A stretch of 64,000 bases of DNA from Ilumatobacteraceae bacterium (GTDB lineage Bacteria; Actinomycetota; Acidimicrobiia; Acidimicrobiales; Ilumatobacteraceae). This document shows positions 46,728-55,279 of the stretch, piece after piece. How positions within the stretch are numbered: the first letter of the stretch is position 1; every line of letters begins with the position of its first letter. A program made the translations under genes and the position numbers. The notes beneath the pieces are model-generated. The model was not told the origin of the DNA, searched no databases, and saw only the letters and a list, made by a program, of their open reading frames with translations. The DNA lies in contig SHUT01000002.1 of assembly GCA_009691255.1 (NCBI GenBank), positions 1 through 64,000 on the forward strand. Direction: 5' to 3'.

Positions 46728-47537
46728 TCAGCGTCCAATAAAGTTTGCTGGTCGCTTTTCCATAAACGCAGCAACGCCTTCTTTGAAATCTTTTGTTCTG
46801 AACAAGGGCAAAAGTTGCAAGAACACGTGATGGATGTTCTGCTCGAAGGTCTCCGTCTCGGCCGCACGCATCATGCGCTTAATCGCTCGAATAGCCAACG
46901 GAGCATTGGCTGCAATCTCGTTAGCCATCGATGTCACAAAGTCATGCAGTTCGGCTGCTGAAACGACATGGTTGACTAATCCAAGTTCAAGAGACTCAGC
47001 AGCACTTAATGTTCGGCCAGTAAATGAGATCTCGGCTGCTTTGGCATAGCCGACCATGCGCGGCAGTAGCCATGTTCCGCCGCTCTCGGGAAGGATTCCA
47101 CGTTTGGCGAATCCTGGCGCAAGTTTGGCTGTGTCCGCAGCAACGCGAATATCAGCACCAAAGGCAATGTCGAGCCCGTAACCAGCGGCACCACCATTAA
47201 GTGAGCAGATAACTGGTGTATCAATATTGTGCAACACAACTGGCGGTGCATTTCGAATATCGAACTCAGAGATGTTGGCACCAATCCCATCAAGTACGCC
47301 TAGTTTTTCTGTACTTGTACCCATTTGGGCTGCCATATCAAGACCAGCACAAAACGCTTTTCCGGCGCCAGTCAAAATAATGCAACGTACGTTGGGGTCG
47401 GCATCAGCCTTTAAAAGCATCGCCGACAATTGGTCCAGCATCGCTCCAGAAATAGTGTTCATGCGATGTGGCGCATTTAATGTCAGTGTGGCGATGTAGC
47501 CGTCGACTTCGTACAGGACTTCTGTGTTTTCTTCCAT
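46728..47537 (-). CDS. enoyl-CoA hydratase/isomerase (crotonase family)
   Basis: 269 aa; 'FCAGLDMAAQMG', 'TPVICSLNGGAAGYGLDIAFGADIRVAAD'. Confidence 0.93.
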   Translation of the reverse strand: MEENTEVLYEVDGYIATLTLNAPHRMNTISGAMLDQLSAMLLKADADPNVRCIILTGAGKAFCAGLDMAAQMGTSTEKLGVLDGIGANISEFDIRNAPPVVLHNIDTPVICSLNGGAAGYGLDIAFGADIRVAADTAKLAPGFAKRGILPESGGTWLLPRMVGYAKAAEISFTGRTLSAAESLELGLVNHVVSAAELHDFVTSMANEIAANAPLAIRAIKRMMRAAETETFEQNIHHVFLQLLPLFRTKDFKEGVAAFMEKRPANFIGR

Positions 47538-47574
47538 AAGGGCAAACTAGTCCGCGAGTGCCACAATCACAGAC

Positions 47575-48246
47575 ATGAACGAGTCAGCGCCTCAAGCCGT
47601 AGCCCAACCAACGCTAGAGATGGCAACTGGAGCGGTCTGTCGATTGTTACTGATTCGACACGGCCGATCAGCAGATGTCGTGCCAGGAAGCCCCGAGAGT
47701 GCTGATCCTCCCCTGCATCAAGACGGAGTACAACAAGCAGAAGCGGTCGGCGTGCGGCTCTCACAGGCCACCTTGCACGCGGTTTATTCGAGCCAGTTAT
47801 TGCGTGCCCATCACACGGCTATCGCGATTGCCCAACATCACTCACTCGGTGTGGGAGTCAATGTAGACCTTGAAGAAGTGAAACTGGGCGACTGGGGCAA
47901 CGGCGAATTTCGTCGCAGAGCGGCGATCAGTGATCCTGAATTCATGGCGTGGTCAACTCGGGGAACATGGGACGGAATCCCTGGCAGTGAAGGAGACGCA
48001 GTGTTTCGCACTCGCGTCACCAACGCCATTGATTCAATAGTGCAACAACATATTGGCCAGACCATCGCCATTGTGGCACACGGCGGCGTGATCAATGCAT
48101 ATATCGCCAACATGATGGGATCAGCCAGAACGATGTGGTTCAATATCGAGAACACGAGCATCACAATTATTAAAATCGGTGCGACGTCCTCGAGCATTCA
48201 AACCATCAACGACTGTCAACACCTCTACGATCAGGTCTCGCTATGA
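47575..48246 (+). CDS. histidine phosphatase family protein
   Basis: 223 aa; 'LLIRHGRSADV', 'YSSQLLRAHHTAIAIA', 'IAIVAHGGVINAYIANMMG'. Confidence 0.92.
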   Translation: MNESAPQAVAQPTLEMATGAVCRLLLIRHGRSADVVPGSPESADPPLHQDGVQQAEAVGVRLSQATLHAVYSSQLLRAHHTAIAIAQHHSLGVGVNVDLEEVKLGDWGNGEFRRRAAISDPEFMAWSTRGTWDGIPGSEGDAVFRTRVTNAIDSIVQQHIGQTIAIVAHGGVINAYIANMMGSARTMWFNIENTSITIIKIGATSSSIQTINDCQHLYDQVSL

Positions 48247-49187
48247 CAACCGCACCAAAACCTTTCCCTACCCGCATCACCCAATTGCTCGGCATTGATT
48301 ACCCAATCGTGCAAGCGCCAATGGGTTGGATCGCTAGGTCACAGTTGGCGTCTTCAGTATCCAACGCAGGAGGTCTAGGAATCATCGAGACTTCGTCAGG
48401 AGAACTTGATGTTGTACGAGCAGAGATAGGCAAAATGCGCGTACTGACAGACAAGCCTTTTGGTGTCAATATTGCCCAACTATTCGTGCGCGATCCGACG
48501 ATTGTTGATTTCGTGATCGAACAAGGAGTCCGTTTTGTCACTACGTCTGCTGGTGATCCACGCAAATACACAAGTCAACTTAAAGCCGCCGGACTCACTG
48601 TTTTTCATGTGGTTCCTACATTGACCGCTGCTCTCAAGGCCCAAGATGCTGGCGTCGACGGACTCGTTGTCGAGGGTGGAGAAGGCGGTGGCTTTAAAAA
48701 CCCTAGGGATGTCGCCACAATGGTGCTGTTGCCCCTGGTTGCCTCCCGTATTGATCTTCCGATTATCGCTGCGGGCGGAATCACCGATGGCGTTTCGATG
48801 GCTGCAGCCCTGGCGCTAGGTGCTGATGGCGTACAAATGGGCACACGCATGGTGTCAGCGCTTGAATCACCCGTTCACAACAACTGGAAACGAGCAATCG
48901 TCGACGCAGCAGAAACCGACACCGTATTTTTGAACCGCTTTGGTCGTCCAGGATTAAGAGCCTTGCGCACCGAACTCACCACGAAACTAGAGCATGACGA
49001 CGAAGTCGATATGGGTGTGTTTGCCAAAGCGATGGACCTGTACTTTGGCGGCGATATGGAATCTGCCATTGCGCTCACTGGACAAGTTGCCGGACGCATT
49101 ACAGAGGTTTTAAGTACACAAGAAATTCTGCACACAACAATTAATGAATGTCGCGTTGCGTTAGATCGTCTACGCACCTTCTCGTAG
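48243..49187 (+). CDS. nitronate monooxygenase / 2-nitropropane dioxygenase family
   Basis: 314 aa; 'YPIVQAPMGWIARSQLASSVSNAGGLGIIE', 'GVDGLVVEGGEGGGF', 'IIAAGGITDGVSMAAALALGADGVQMGTR'. Confidence 0.95.
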   Translation: MTTAPKPFPTRITQLLGIDYPIVQAPMGWIARSQLASSVSNAGGLGIIETSSGELDVVRAEIGKMRVLTDKPFGVNIAQLFVRDPTIVDFVIEQGVRFVTTSAGDPRKYTSQLKAAGLTVFHVVPTLTAALKAQDAGVDGLVVEGGEGGGFKNPRDVATMVLLPLVASRIDLPIIAAGGITDGVSMAAALALGADGVQMGTRMVSALESPVHNNWKRAIVDAAETDTVFLNRFGRPGLRALRTELTTKLEHDDEVDMGVFAKAMDLYFGGDMESAIALTGQVAGRITEVLSTQEILHTTINECRVALDRLRTFS

Positions 49188-50063
49188 CGGAGCAATCATT
49201 ACATTGCAGAGGCTCAACCAATAGGCAATGACACCAGCAATGTGAATTGAAACCAAGAAAACCGGAACACCACTAAAATATTGGGCGTATCCGATAACAC
49301 CCTGAAATGCCGCGACAACTACGAAGGTCTTCATTGAATCATCAAGTGCACTAAGAGATGGTGTGGTGACGTGTTTGGCAATACGCCACACAACAACAAC
49401 AGCACAAATCAGCATCACAATCACTAGCGCGCTATGAACTCTTGCCACCGAACGCAACTCAAAACCAAAACGAACTGCATCCTCGTCGCCGGCGTGCGGA
49501 CCAGTCGCTGTCACTACGGTGCCAGCAATCAATGTCGCAGTTGCGAGCAGACCAAATACCTGTAAGTCACGCTGCAGCACGGCTGATATACCTTGGGTCC
49601 TGCGAATAGGTTTTTCACTTGGTTCACCGCTTTTTCTAAAAAGAATAAAGCCACACGTCACTAGCGCCATCGACAACAAGAAATGCCCCATGTTTGCTAC
49701 AGGGTTCAAACCTGTAAGCACCACGATTCCGCCAAGCAAAATTTGAGCAAGGACACCCACGACCAACGACCAAGACCATTTCACGAGATCTCGCCGACGC
49801 GGATGCCTGAAGCGAGCCGCCAGAACCGCAATAATCACCAATGTAGACACGATGCCGGTAAATAATCTGTTGACCTGTTCGATAGCCGTATGGCTTGAAG
49901 ACACATCGACGAATTTCTCTTGACTACAGCGCGGCCAATCTGCGCATCCCAACCCAGAGCCAGTCAAACGCACCAGTGCACCAGTAAACACGATCACGCA
50001 TAGCGCCGCCAAGGACAGCCCGGCAATCCGACGGTACAACTGAGGGGTGACAGAAATGGACAC
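49170..50063 (-). CDS. ctaA: heme A synthase CtaA/COX15 family
   Basis: 297 aa; 'FTGALVRLTGSGLGCADWPRC', multiple TM helices, 'QILLGGIVVLTGLNPVANMGHFLLSMAL'. Confidence 0.92.
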   Translation of the reverse strand: MSISVTPQLYRRIAGLSLAALCVIVFTGALVRLTGSGLGCADWPRCSQEKFVDVSSSHTAIEQVNRLFTGIVSTLVIIAVLAARFRHPRRRDLVKWSWSLVVGVLAQILLGGIVVLTGLNPVANMGHFLLSMALVTCGFILFRKSGEPSEKPIRRTQGISAVLQRDLQVFGLLATATLIAGTVVTATGPHAGDEDAVRFGFELRSVARVHSALVIVMLICAVVVVWRIAKHVTTPSLSALDDSMKTFVVVAAFQGVIGYAQYFSGVPVFLVSIHIAGVIAYWLSLCNVMIAPLREGA

Positions 50064-50137
50064 ACCTAGACACTAAACAGCCGGGTGCTCATCGTCCACT
50101 TCCCCTCAAGCTCGCCGCAGTTGCTACGGTCACAAGC

Positions 50138-51241
50138 GTGCTCAGTTCATTTGACGACTTCCCGATCCATCAGACCGATCAACCTGTTGCCCATCCGATG
50201 AGTGGCGACCCTGGCCACTACGACAGGTACTTCTTCAACGGCTACAACTCCGACGGAAGTGTGTATTTCGCACTAGCTCTGGGTGTGTATCCCAACAGAC
50301 ACGTCATTGATGCGTCTTTTAGTGTAGTGACCGACGGCAAACAATTGAGTGTGCATGCTTCAGCACACGCGCCTCTTGATCGCATGCAGTGTACTTCGGT
50401 CGGACCAATCAGTATTGAAGTTCTTACACCATTGCGCAAACTAGCAATTCGTGTCAACTCTCCAGAATACGCAATTTTTGCTGATCTAATTTTTGAAGGC
50501 GAAACAATTGCATACGAAGAACCGCACTTTCATTTGCGAAGCGGAGTTCGCGACATTTTGAGTTATACACGATTGACTCAAATTGGACACTGGGATGGTT
50601 GGCTCGAAACGACTGGTCGGCGCACGAGCCTTGAACAGACGACGACATTTGGATCCCGAGATCGTTCTTGGGGAATCAGACCTGTTGGTGAGCACGCTGC
50701 AATCGGTGCTCCGATGTCGTCCCCGCAGTTCTATTGGCTTTGGGGGCCTGTTCGTTTTGCAGGGTTTGGTACCCACTTTGACATCAACGAATATTCTGAT
50801 GGCACTTGTTGGCATCAAACTGCCGCCCGACTCAATGCTGACGACAGTGTTGTCGAGGCTCAAGCAGTTGATTACTCAATTGAGTGGCAACCAAGCACCA
50901 GACACATGAAAAATTTTCAACTTCGTTACCAGTTCGGCAGCAAACAGGCCACTCTTGACTTCACGCCCCTCGTGCATTTTCAGATGCTTGGTCTGGGCTA
51001 CGGACATCCAGAATGGGGACACGGAATGTGGAAAGGTGAATACGCAACGGCTGCTGAAGAATGGAGTCTTCCAGTTGATACACCACTCGCACCGCCACAT
51101 TTGCATGTTCAAACACTTTGTCGTGTCGCCATGACTGACACTGACGGCTCGCGCCACGACGGAATGGGAGTACTGGAAACTCTTGTCATCGGGCCTCATC
51201 ATCCATCTGGTTTTAATTCACTTCTAGATGGCGCTAAGTAA
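50138..51241 (+). CDS. conserved-looking hypothetical protein, hydroxyneurosporene-synthase/AttH-like beta-rich fold suspected
   Basis: 367 aa; GTG start; 'RDRSWGIRPVGE', 'FYWLWGPVRFAGFGTHFDINEYSDG'. Confidence 0.65.
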   Translation: MLSSFDDFPIHQTDQPVAHPMSGDPGHYDRYFFNGYNSDGSVYFALALGVYPNRHVIDASFSVVTDGKQLSVHASAHAPLDRMQCTSVGPISIEVLTPLRKLAIRVNSPEYAIFADLIFEGETIAYEEPHFHLRSGVRDILSYTRLTQIGHWDGWLETTGRRTSLEQTTTFGSRDRSWGIRPVGEHAAIGAPMSSPQFYWLWGPVRFAGFGTHFDINEYSDGTCWHQTAARLNADDSVVEAQAVDYSIEWQPSTRHMKNFQLRYQFGSKQATLDFTPLVHFQMLGLGYGHPEWGHGMWKGEYATAAEEWSLPVDTPLAPPHLHVQTLCRVAMTDTDGSRHDGMGVLETLVIGPHHPSGFNSLLDGAK

Positions 51242-51252
51242 TTTCAGTTCGC

Positions 51253-52065
51253 TTAGGCGTGTAAAATTGACATTCCGCCGTCAACCACGATGGTGGCTCC
51301 GTTGACGAACTGCGATGCTGGCATACAAAGATTGACCGTCATGTGCGCCACTTCTTCTGGCTCGCCATATCGCTGTCGCGGTATTTTACGTCGCGCGTAG
51401 ATCTCTTTAGCGTCTTCCGGGATGCCTGCAGTCATGCCAGTGCGCACCGGTCCTGGGCAGACAGCATTAACCGTGATGTTGTGACTACCCAATTCTGCAG
51501 CGAAGCCTTTCGTTACTCCGATCACGCCATGCTTTGAAGCTGTGTACGCCATCAGGCCAGCAGTGGCAAGTATTCCTTCGGTTGAAGCAATATTGACAAT
51601 GCGTCCACCATTAGGTGCTTTTTCTAAATGAGGCAAGCACAGTCGCATTAGATGAGCATGAGCGGAAAGATTGATTGCCAGCGACCGGTCCCAAGCCTCG
51701 GTGAACGCATCATCGTCGGCGAATGCAGATGTGCGGAGCGCTACGCCTGCATTGTTGACCAATGCATCGATACCATCAAACGCATCTAGGCAACTTTGAA
51801 CAATCGCCTGCCGTCCAGCACTTGATGAAACATCTGCATGAACTCCGACTACAGATGCTGTTCCGTACACAGCAGTAATTTCATCTACAACTTGTTGTAC
51901 GCCAACAGCGTTGTAATCAGTCACAACAACTTTGGCGCCTTCGTCTGCAAATAGGTGCGCAGTGGCTCGGCCCATGCCACTCGCTGACCCGGTCACGATT
52001 ACACGTAATCCCTCCACGCTTCGACTGAGTTGAGATAGGCGTTGTTTGCTCACGACCGTTTCCAT
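51253..52065 (-). CDS. SDR-family oxidoreductase
   Basis: 270 aa; 'VIVTGSASGMGRATAHLFADEGAKVVVTD', 'LVNNAGVALRTSAF', 'YTASKHGVIGVTKGFAAEL'. Confidence 0.95.
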   Translation of the reverse strand: METVVSKQRLSQLSRSVEGLRVIVTGSASGMGRATAHLFADEGAKVVVTDYNAVGVQQVVDEITAVYGTASVVGVHADVSSSAGRQAIVQSCLDAFDGIDALVNNAGVALRTSAFADDDAFTEAWDRSLAINLSAHAHLMRLCLPHLEKAPNGGRIVNIASTEGILATAGLMAYTASKHGVIGVTKGFAAELGSHNITVNAVCPGPVRTGMTAGIPEDAKEIYARRKIPRQRYGEPEEVAHMTVNLCMPASQFVNGATIVVDGGMSILHA

Positions 52066-52490
52066 TCGTGTCGGCCTTTCATGCCATACATCGGAAGATA
52101 CAGCGCGCGGTTCACCACGACCTTCATAAATGCAGTTCCTGGAGACGCGTGCGGACCGTCGGGGGCGAATGCCGCAAGGTCATAATCGAACACGCCAGTC
52201 CACAGACGAACTTTGGTGTCGATATCGGTGTGCACTGATGCTGTCCCCCACATCTCTATTCCGTCACCTGATGCTGTGACCTGCCAATGGAGTGCCACGT
52301 TGGGGTTGGCCATGCAATTGCGCACCTTTACAGAGTCCGTGCCCACCATGATCCACATATCGTCGCCATCCCAGCTCGGGTGCACCGGAACGACATCAGG
52401 ACAACTATCTGCACCAACCGTGGCGATATGAGCCCACATGCTGAGTTTGGCGGCCTCTGACTTAATCATCTCAAACGTTTCTCGTGACAC
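52050..52490 (-). CDS. pyridoxamine 5'-phosphate oxidase (PPOX)-family protein
   Basis: 146 aa; 'MWAHIATVGADSCPDVVPVHPSWDGDDMWIMVGTDSVKVRNCMANPNVALHW'. Confidence 0.9.
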   Translation of the reverse strand: MSRETFEMIKSEAAKLSMWAHIATVGADSCPDVVPVHPSWDGDDMWIMVGTDSVKVRNCMANPNVALHWQVTASGDGIEMWGTASVHTDIDTKVRLWTGVFDYDLAAFAPDGPHASPGTAFMKVVVNRALYLPMYGMKGRHEWKRS

Positions 52491-52530
52491 CTATTCCTCC
52501 TGTCCGCGCGTCAGTACAACGACACTTGCG

Positions 52531-52540
52531 AACCTAGGTT
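52531..52540. promoter_or_regulatory. 10-bp perfect palindrome AACCTAGGTT in the PPOX/TetR-SnoaL divergent region
   Basis: Direct reading; identical copy at 22927-22936. Confidence 0.55.
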
Positions 52541-52599
52541 AGGTGAATTAGGTATCAACCTTTGCGTCCAAGGGATTTCAAGGGGTTATCGTAACGCTC

Positions 52600-53646
52600 G
52601 TGAAGAAGCAGACCGTCGAAGAACGACGACTTGAAATCCTTGCAGTCACCTGCCAGGTGGTCATCGAGCGCGGATTCGCGGCCACCCGAATCTCCGACGT
52701 GGCCAAACATTTGAATGTTTCCAACAGCCTCATTCATTACCACTTCGATTCCAAAGAATCTCTGCTCGCCGCTGCTTTTGAGTACTATGCGCGACAAGAT
52801 GTTCTTGAATTAGAAGAAGATATCCGCATGGCACCTGATGCTTCGAGTCGCTTGGCACGCCTCATTGAAAACTATGTTCCCGAAGGAAGCCAAGACTTGG
52901 AATGGATGTTGTGGATTGATGCATGGGGTGAGGCTCTGCGTAATCCGTTGATGAAGCGCATCAGTCAAGATCTCGACGAACAGTCAATACTTATCTTTGA
53001 GCGCGTATTGCAGGAAGGTATTGACAGTGGCGAATTTAATTGTCCAAATCCATCGGCATCGGCCGCCCGAATCACTGGTCTTATCGATGGGCTAGCAATT
53101 CAATACGCAGCCCACGAAGCAATGATGACTCGCGAGGATCTAATCAACTCAGTGACTTGGCTCGCTACTGCTGAAGTCGGAGCAAGTGAAGGACAAATTT
53201 GCGACGTTCAGTCGACCGCGACTCTGGTGGCGGTGTCCGCAAATAAAGAGAACGTGATTTCTGCGGCGGATGTAGCGGCAATTCGGGTGTTAGTCGAGAG
53301 GTACTGCGACACACTAAATAACGGTCAGCTCGATGAATGGACATCCCTTTGGTCCAGTGACGCAGAATGGATGCTGTTCGAGAATAAGACCGCCACAGGT
53401 CAGCCTGAAATTCGGGCTTTGCTGGAGTGGTCACTTTCCCACGTACTTGACCTTGTTCAGGTGGCACCACTCGTTATCGTTGAGGCTGGCTCTAATCCGG
53501 GACTTGCCACAGGACGGGTTGTGATTCGCGAGGATTTCCGACTGCCTGATAAAACGCTTCATACCCAAACTGGCCGCTACGAAGACCAGTATGTGCGTAC
53601 GGTCCAGGGCTGGCGCTTCGCTCGACGACAACTGAGCTTGCTCTAA
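52600..53646 (+). CDS. TetR-family regulator fused to a C-terminal SnoaL/NTF2-like domain
   Basis: 348 aa; N-term 'VIERGFAATRISDVAKHLNVSNSLIHYHFDSKESLLAAAF'; C-term 'VLVERYCDTLNNGQLDEWTSLWSSDAEWMLFENKTATGQPEIRALL...GRYEDQYVRTVQGWRFARRQLSLL'; GTG start. Confidence 0.9.
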   Translation: MKKQTVEERRLEILAVTCQVVIERGFAATRISDVAKHLNVSNSLIHYHFDSKESLLAAAFEYYARQDVLELEEDIRMAPDASSRLARLIENYVPEGSQDLEWMLWIDAWGEALRNPLMKRISQDLDEQSILIFERVLQEGIDSGEFNCPNPSASAARITGLIDGLAIQYAAHEAMMTREDLINSVTWLATAEVGASEGQICDVQSTATLVAVSANKENVISAADVAAIRVLVERYCDTLNNGQLDEWTSLWSSDAEWMLFENKTATGQPEIRALLEWSLSHVLDLVQVAPLVIVEAGSNPGLATGRVVIREDFRLPDKTLHTQTGRYEDQYVRTVQGWRFARRQLSLL

Positions 53647-53797
53647 ACCCTTCACCCTGCTCAGGGAGCTTGTAGAAGCCCTATTTAACCCCTCCAGCCA
53701 GGAATGCCGTCAATTAATGCCCACAATAGGCGTTTTTATGACCACCATTACCACTCTTAGTAGTTATCTAACCATTTTAAGTGAGAAATAACTCAAG

Positions 53798-53846
53798 TTC
53801 TGCTCAACCCTGCCGATCCCTATTGCGGATCAACGAAAGAGCAGGA
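53798..53846 (+). promoter_or_regulatory. candidate structured leader masking the RBS of the M23 endopeptidase gene
   Basis: TTCTGCTC (53798-53805) can pair with GAGCAGGA (53839-53846, containing the SD); inner GATCC/GGATC hairpin; alternative CCTGC/GCAGG pairing. Confidence 0.4.
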
Positions 53847-53847
53847 T

Positions 53848-55272
53848 ATGACACAGGCCCGAATTACTCGCGCAGCAATCCACTTCACAGGGGCTCTAAT
53901 GGCTGGCGTATTGTCTATCGGACTCATTGGGTCGAGCACTGCTCATGCTGCAACGGGCGCCACAGCCTCAAGCGCCGAGAAAAAAGTAACCGCTCCAGGC
54001 CAACCTAAGTTTGGCGAACAAGGTGTCGCTGTGACCGCCCTGCAAAATGCAATTATTGCAAATGGCTTCAGTCTCAAGGGTGGTGCTACTGGAGTATTTA
54101 ATACAGCGACAAGACGCGCACTTCGTAATTTTCAAAAAGTTGTTGGTCTCAAGGTCACCGGCGTTGTTGATGCGTCAACTACAACCGTTCTAAAACTTGC
54201 CGTCGCACCAGCACCTGAGACGACTACTACAACTGTCGCGCCTACGACTACTACGACTACTACTCTCGCACCAAGCGTCACGATCTTGAAGGTGATTCCA
54301 AAACGTGGCGGACACGGATTATCTGTTCTTAAAGTTCAAGGAGCACTTGTCCAGGCCGGAATTACGTTTCGCGGTGGTACGGACGGAGTATTTGGATCAA
54401 GTACTGCTGAGGCAATTTCAGTGTTTCAAAAAGTCAAGGGTTTGCCCGTTACATCGACGTTGACTCCCGACACCGTGTCTGCTTTGGGACTCAGCGTCAC
54501 AACAACATCGACTATCGCCCCATCAACTACTACAACTGTCGCTATTGCGCCCCAGACCACCACAACAGTCGTTGCTGAGCCTGTGGCGGTCTTGCCCCTT
54601 CTGGCTATTGAGTCATTGCCAAAGCGGGGCGACAAAAATGATGCCACGCGAATCACTCAAACTGCTCTCGTTGCTGCCGGAATCGAGATTAAAGGAGGCA
54701 TTGATGGAGTTTTTGGAATCGCAACTACTTTGGCCGTGAAAAAATACCAGACAGTGATGAGTCTTTTGGTTACAGGTCTTGTGGATTACGCGACGGCACT
54801 CAAACTAAACATCGTGAATCCTCCAGTGGTCTCGATTGATGTCTTCCCTGTACAGGGACTTTGTTCATTCATTGATAGTTGGCATGCACCTCGCGAAAGT
54901 GGACGTCTTCATCTTGGGGTTGATATCATCGCGCCCGAAGGTCAATTGCTGTACGCAGTTGCCGACGGAACAATCAGCAAGGTCACCAACGACGGATCTG
55001 GAAAAATCTCAGGCAACGCACTTCGCCTTGTAAAGGCTGACGGAACCTACTTTTTTTATGCTCACATGAAGTCGTTTGCGCAAGGCATAACAGAGGGAAC
55101 GTCTGTCAAGGCTGGACAAGTAATCGGACTACTCGGAATGACCGGTGCTGGATCTGCGCACTTGCACTTTGAAGTACATCCTGGGGGTGGCGAAGCTGTC
55201 AACCCTTATCCGGTAGCTAAAGCAGCTGACGCATGCGGCGTAACTGCGCCACGCGTTGCAGCCGTTGCGTGA
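53848..55272 (+). CDS. secreted M23-family endopeptidase with three peptidoglycan-binding repeats and Thr-rich linkers
   Basis: 474 aa; signal peptide; repeats 'GVFNTATRRALRNFQKVVGLKVTG', 'GVFGSSTAEAISVFQKVKGLPVTS', 'GVFGIATTLAVKKYQTVMSLLVTG'; 'RLHLGVDIIAPEGQLLYAVADGTI...GSAHLHFEVHPGG'. Confidence 0.94.
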   Translation: MTQARITRAAIHFTGALMAGVLSIGLIGSSTAHAATGATASSAEKKVTAPGQPKFGEQGVAVTALQNAIIANGFSLKGGATGVFNTATRRALRNFQKVVGLKVTGVVDASTTTVLKLAVAPAPETTTTTVAPTTTTTTTLAPSVTILKVIPKRGGHGLSVLKVQGALVQAGITFRGGTDGVFGSSTAEAISVFQKVKGLPVTSTLTPDTVSALGLSVTTTSTIAPSTTTTVAIAPQTTTTVVAEPVAVLPLLAIESLPKRGDKNDATRITQTALVAAGIEIKGGIDGVFGIATTLAVKKYQTVMSLLVTGLVDYATALKLNIVNPPVVSIDVFPVQGLCSFIDSWHAPRESGRLHLGVDIIAPEGQLLYAVADGTISKVTNDGSGKISGNALRLVKADGTYFFYAHMKSFAQGITEGTSVKAGQVIGLLGMTGAGSAHLHFEVHPGGGEAVNPYPVAKAADACGVTAPRVAAVA

Positions 55273-55279
55273 TGGCCCT

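Noticed and set aside
48700-48707. CCCTAGGG palindrome
   Set aside because: Inside the nitronate monooxygenase coding sequence with no promoter context; too short to interpret.
54211-54270. Repetitive act/acg triplet tracts suggesting a microsatellite
   Set aside because: They encode Thr-rich interdomain linkers in the M23 endopeptidase, which is normal for secreted actinobacterial wall proteins.
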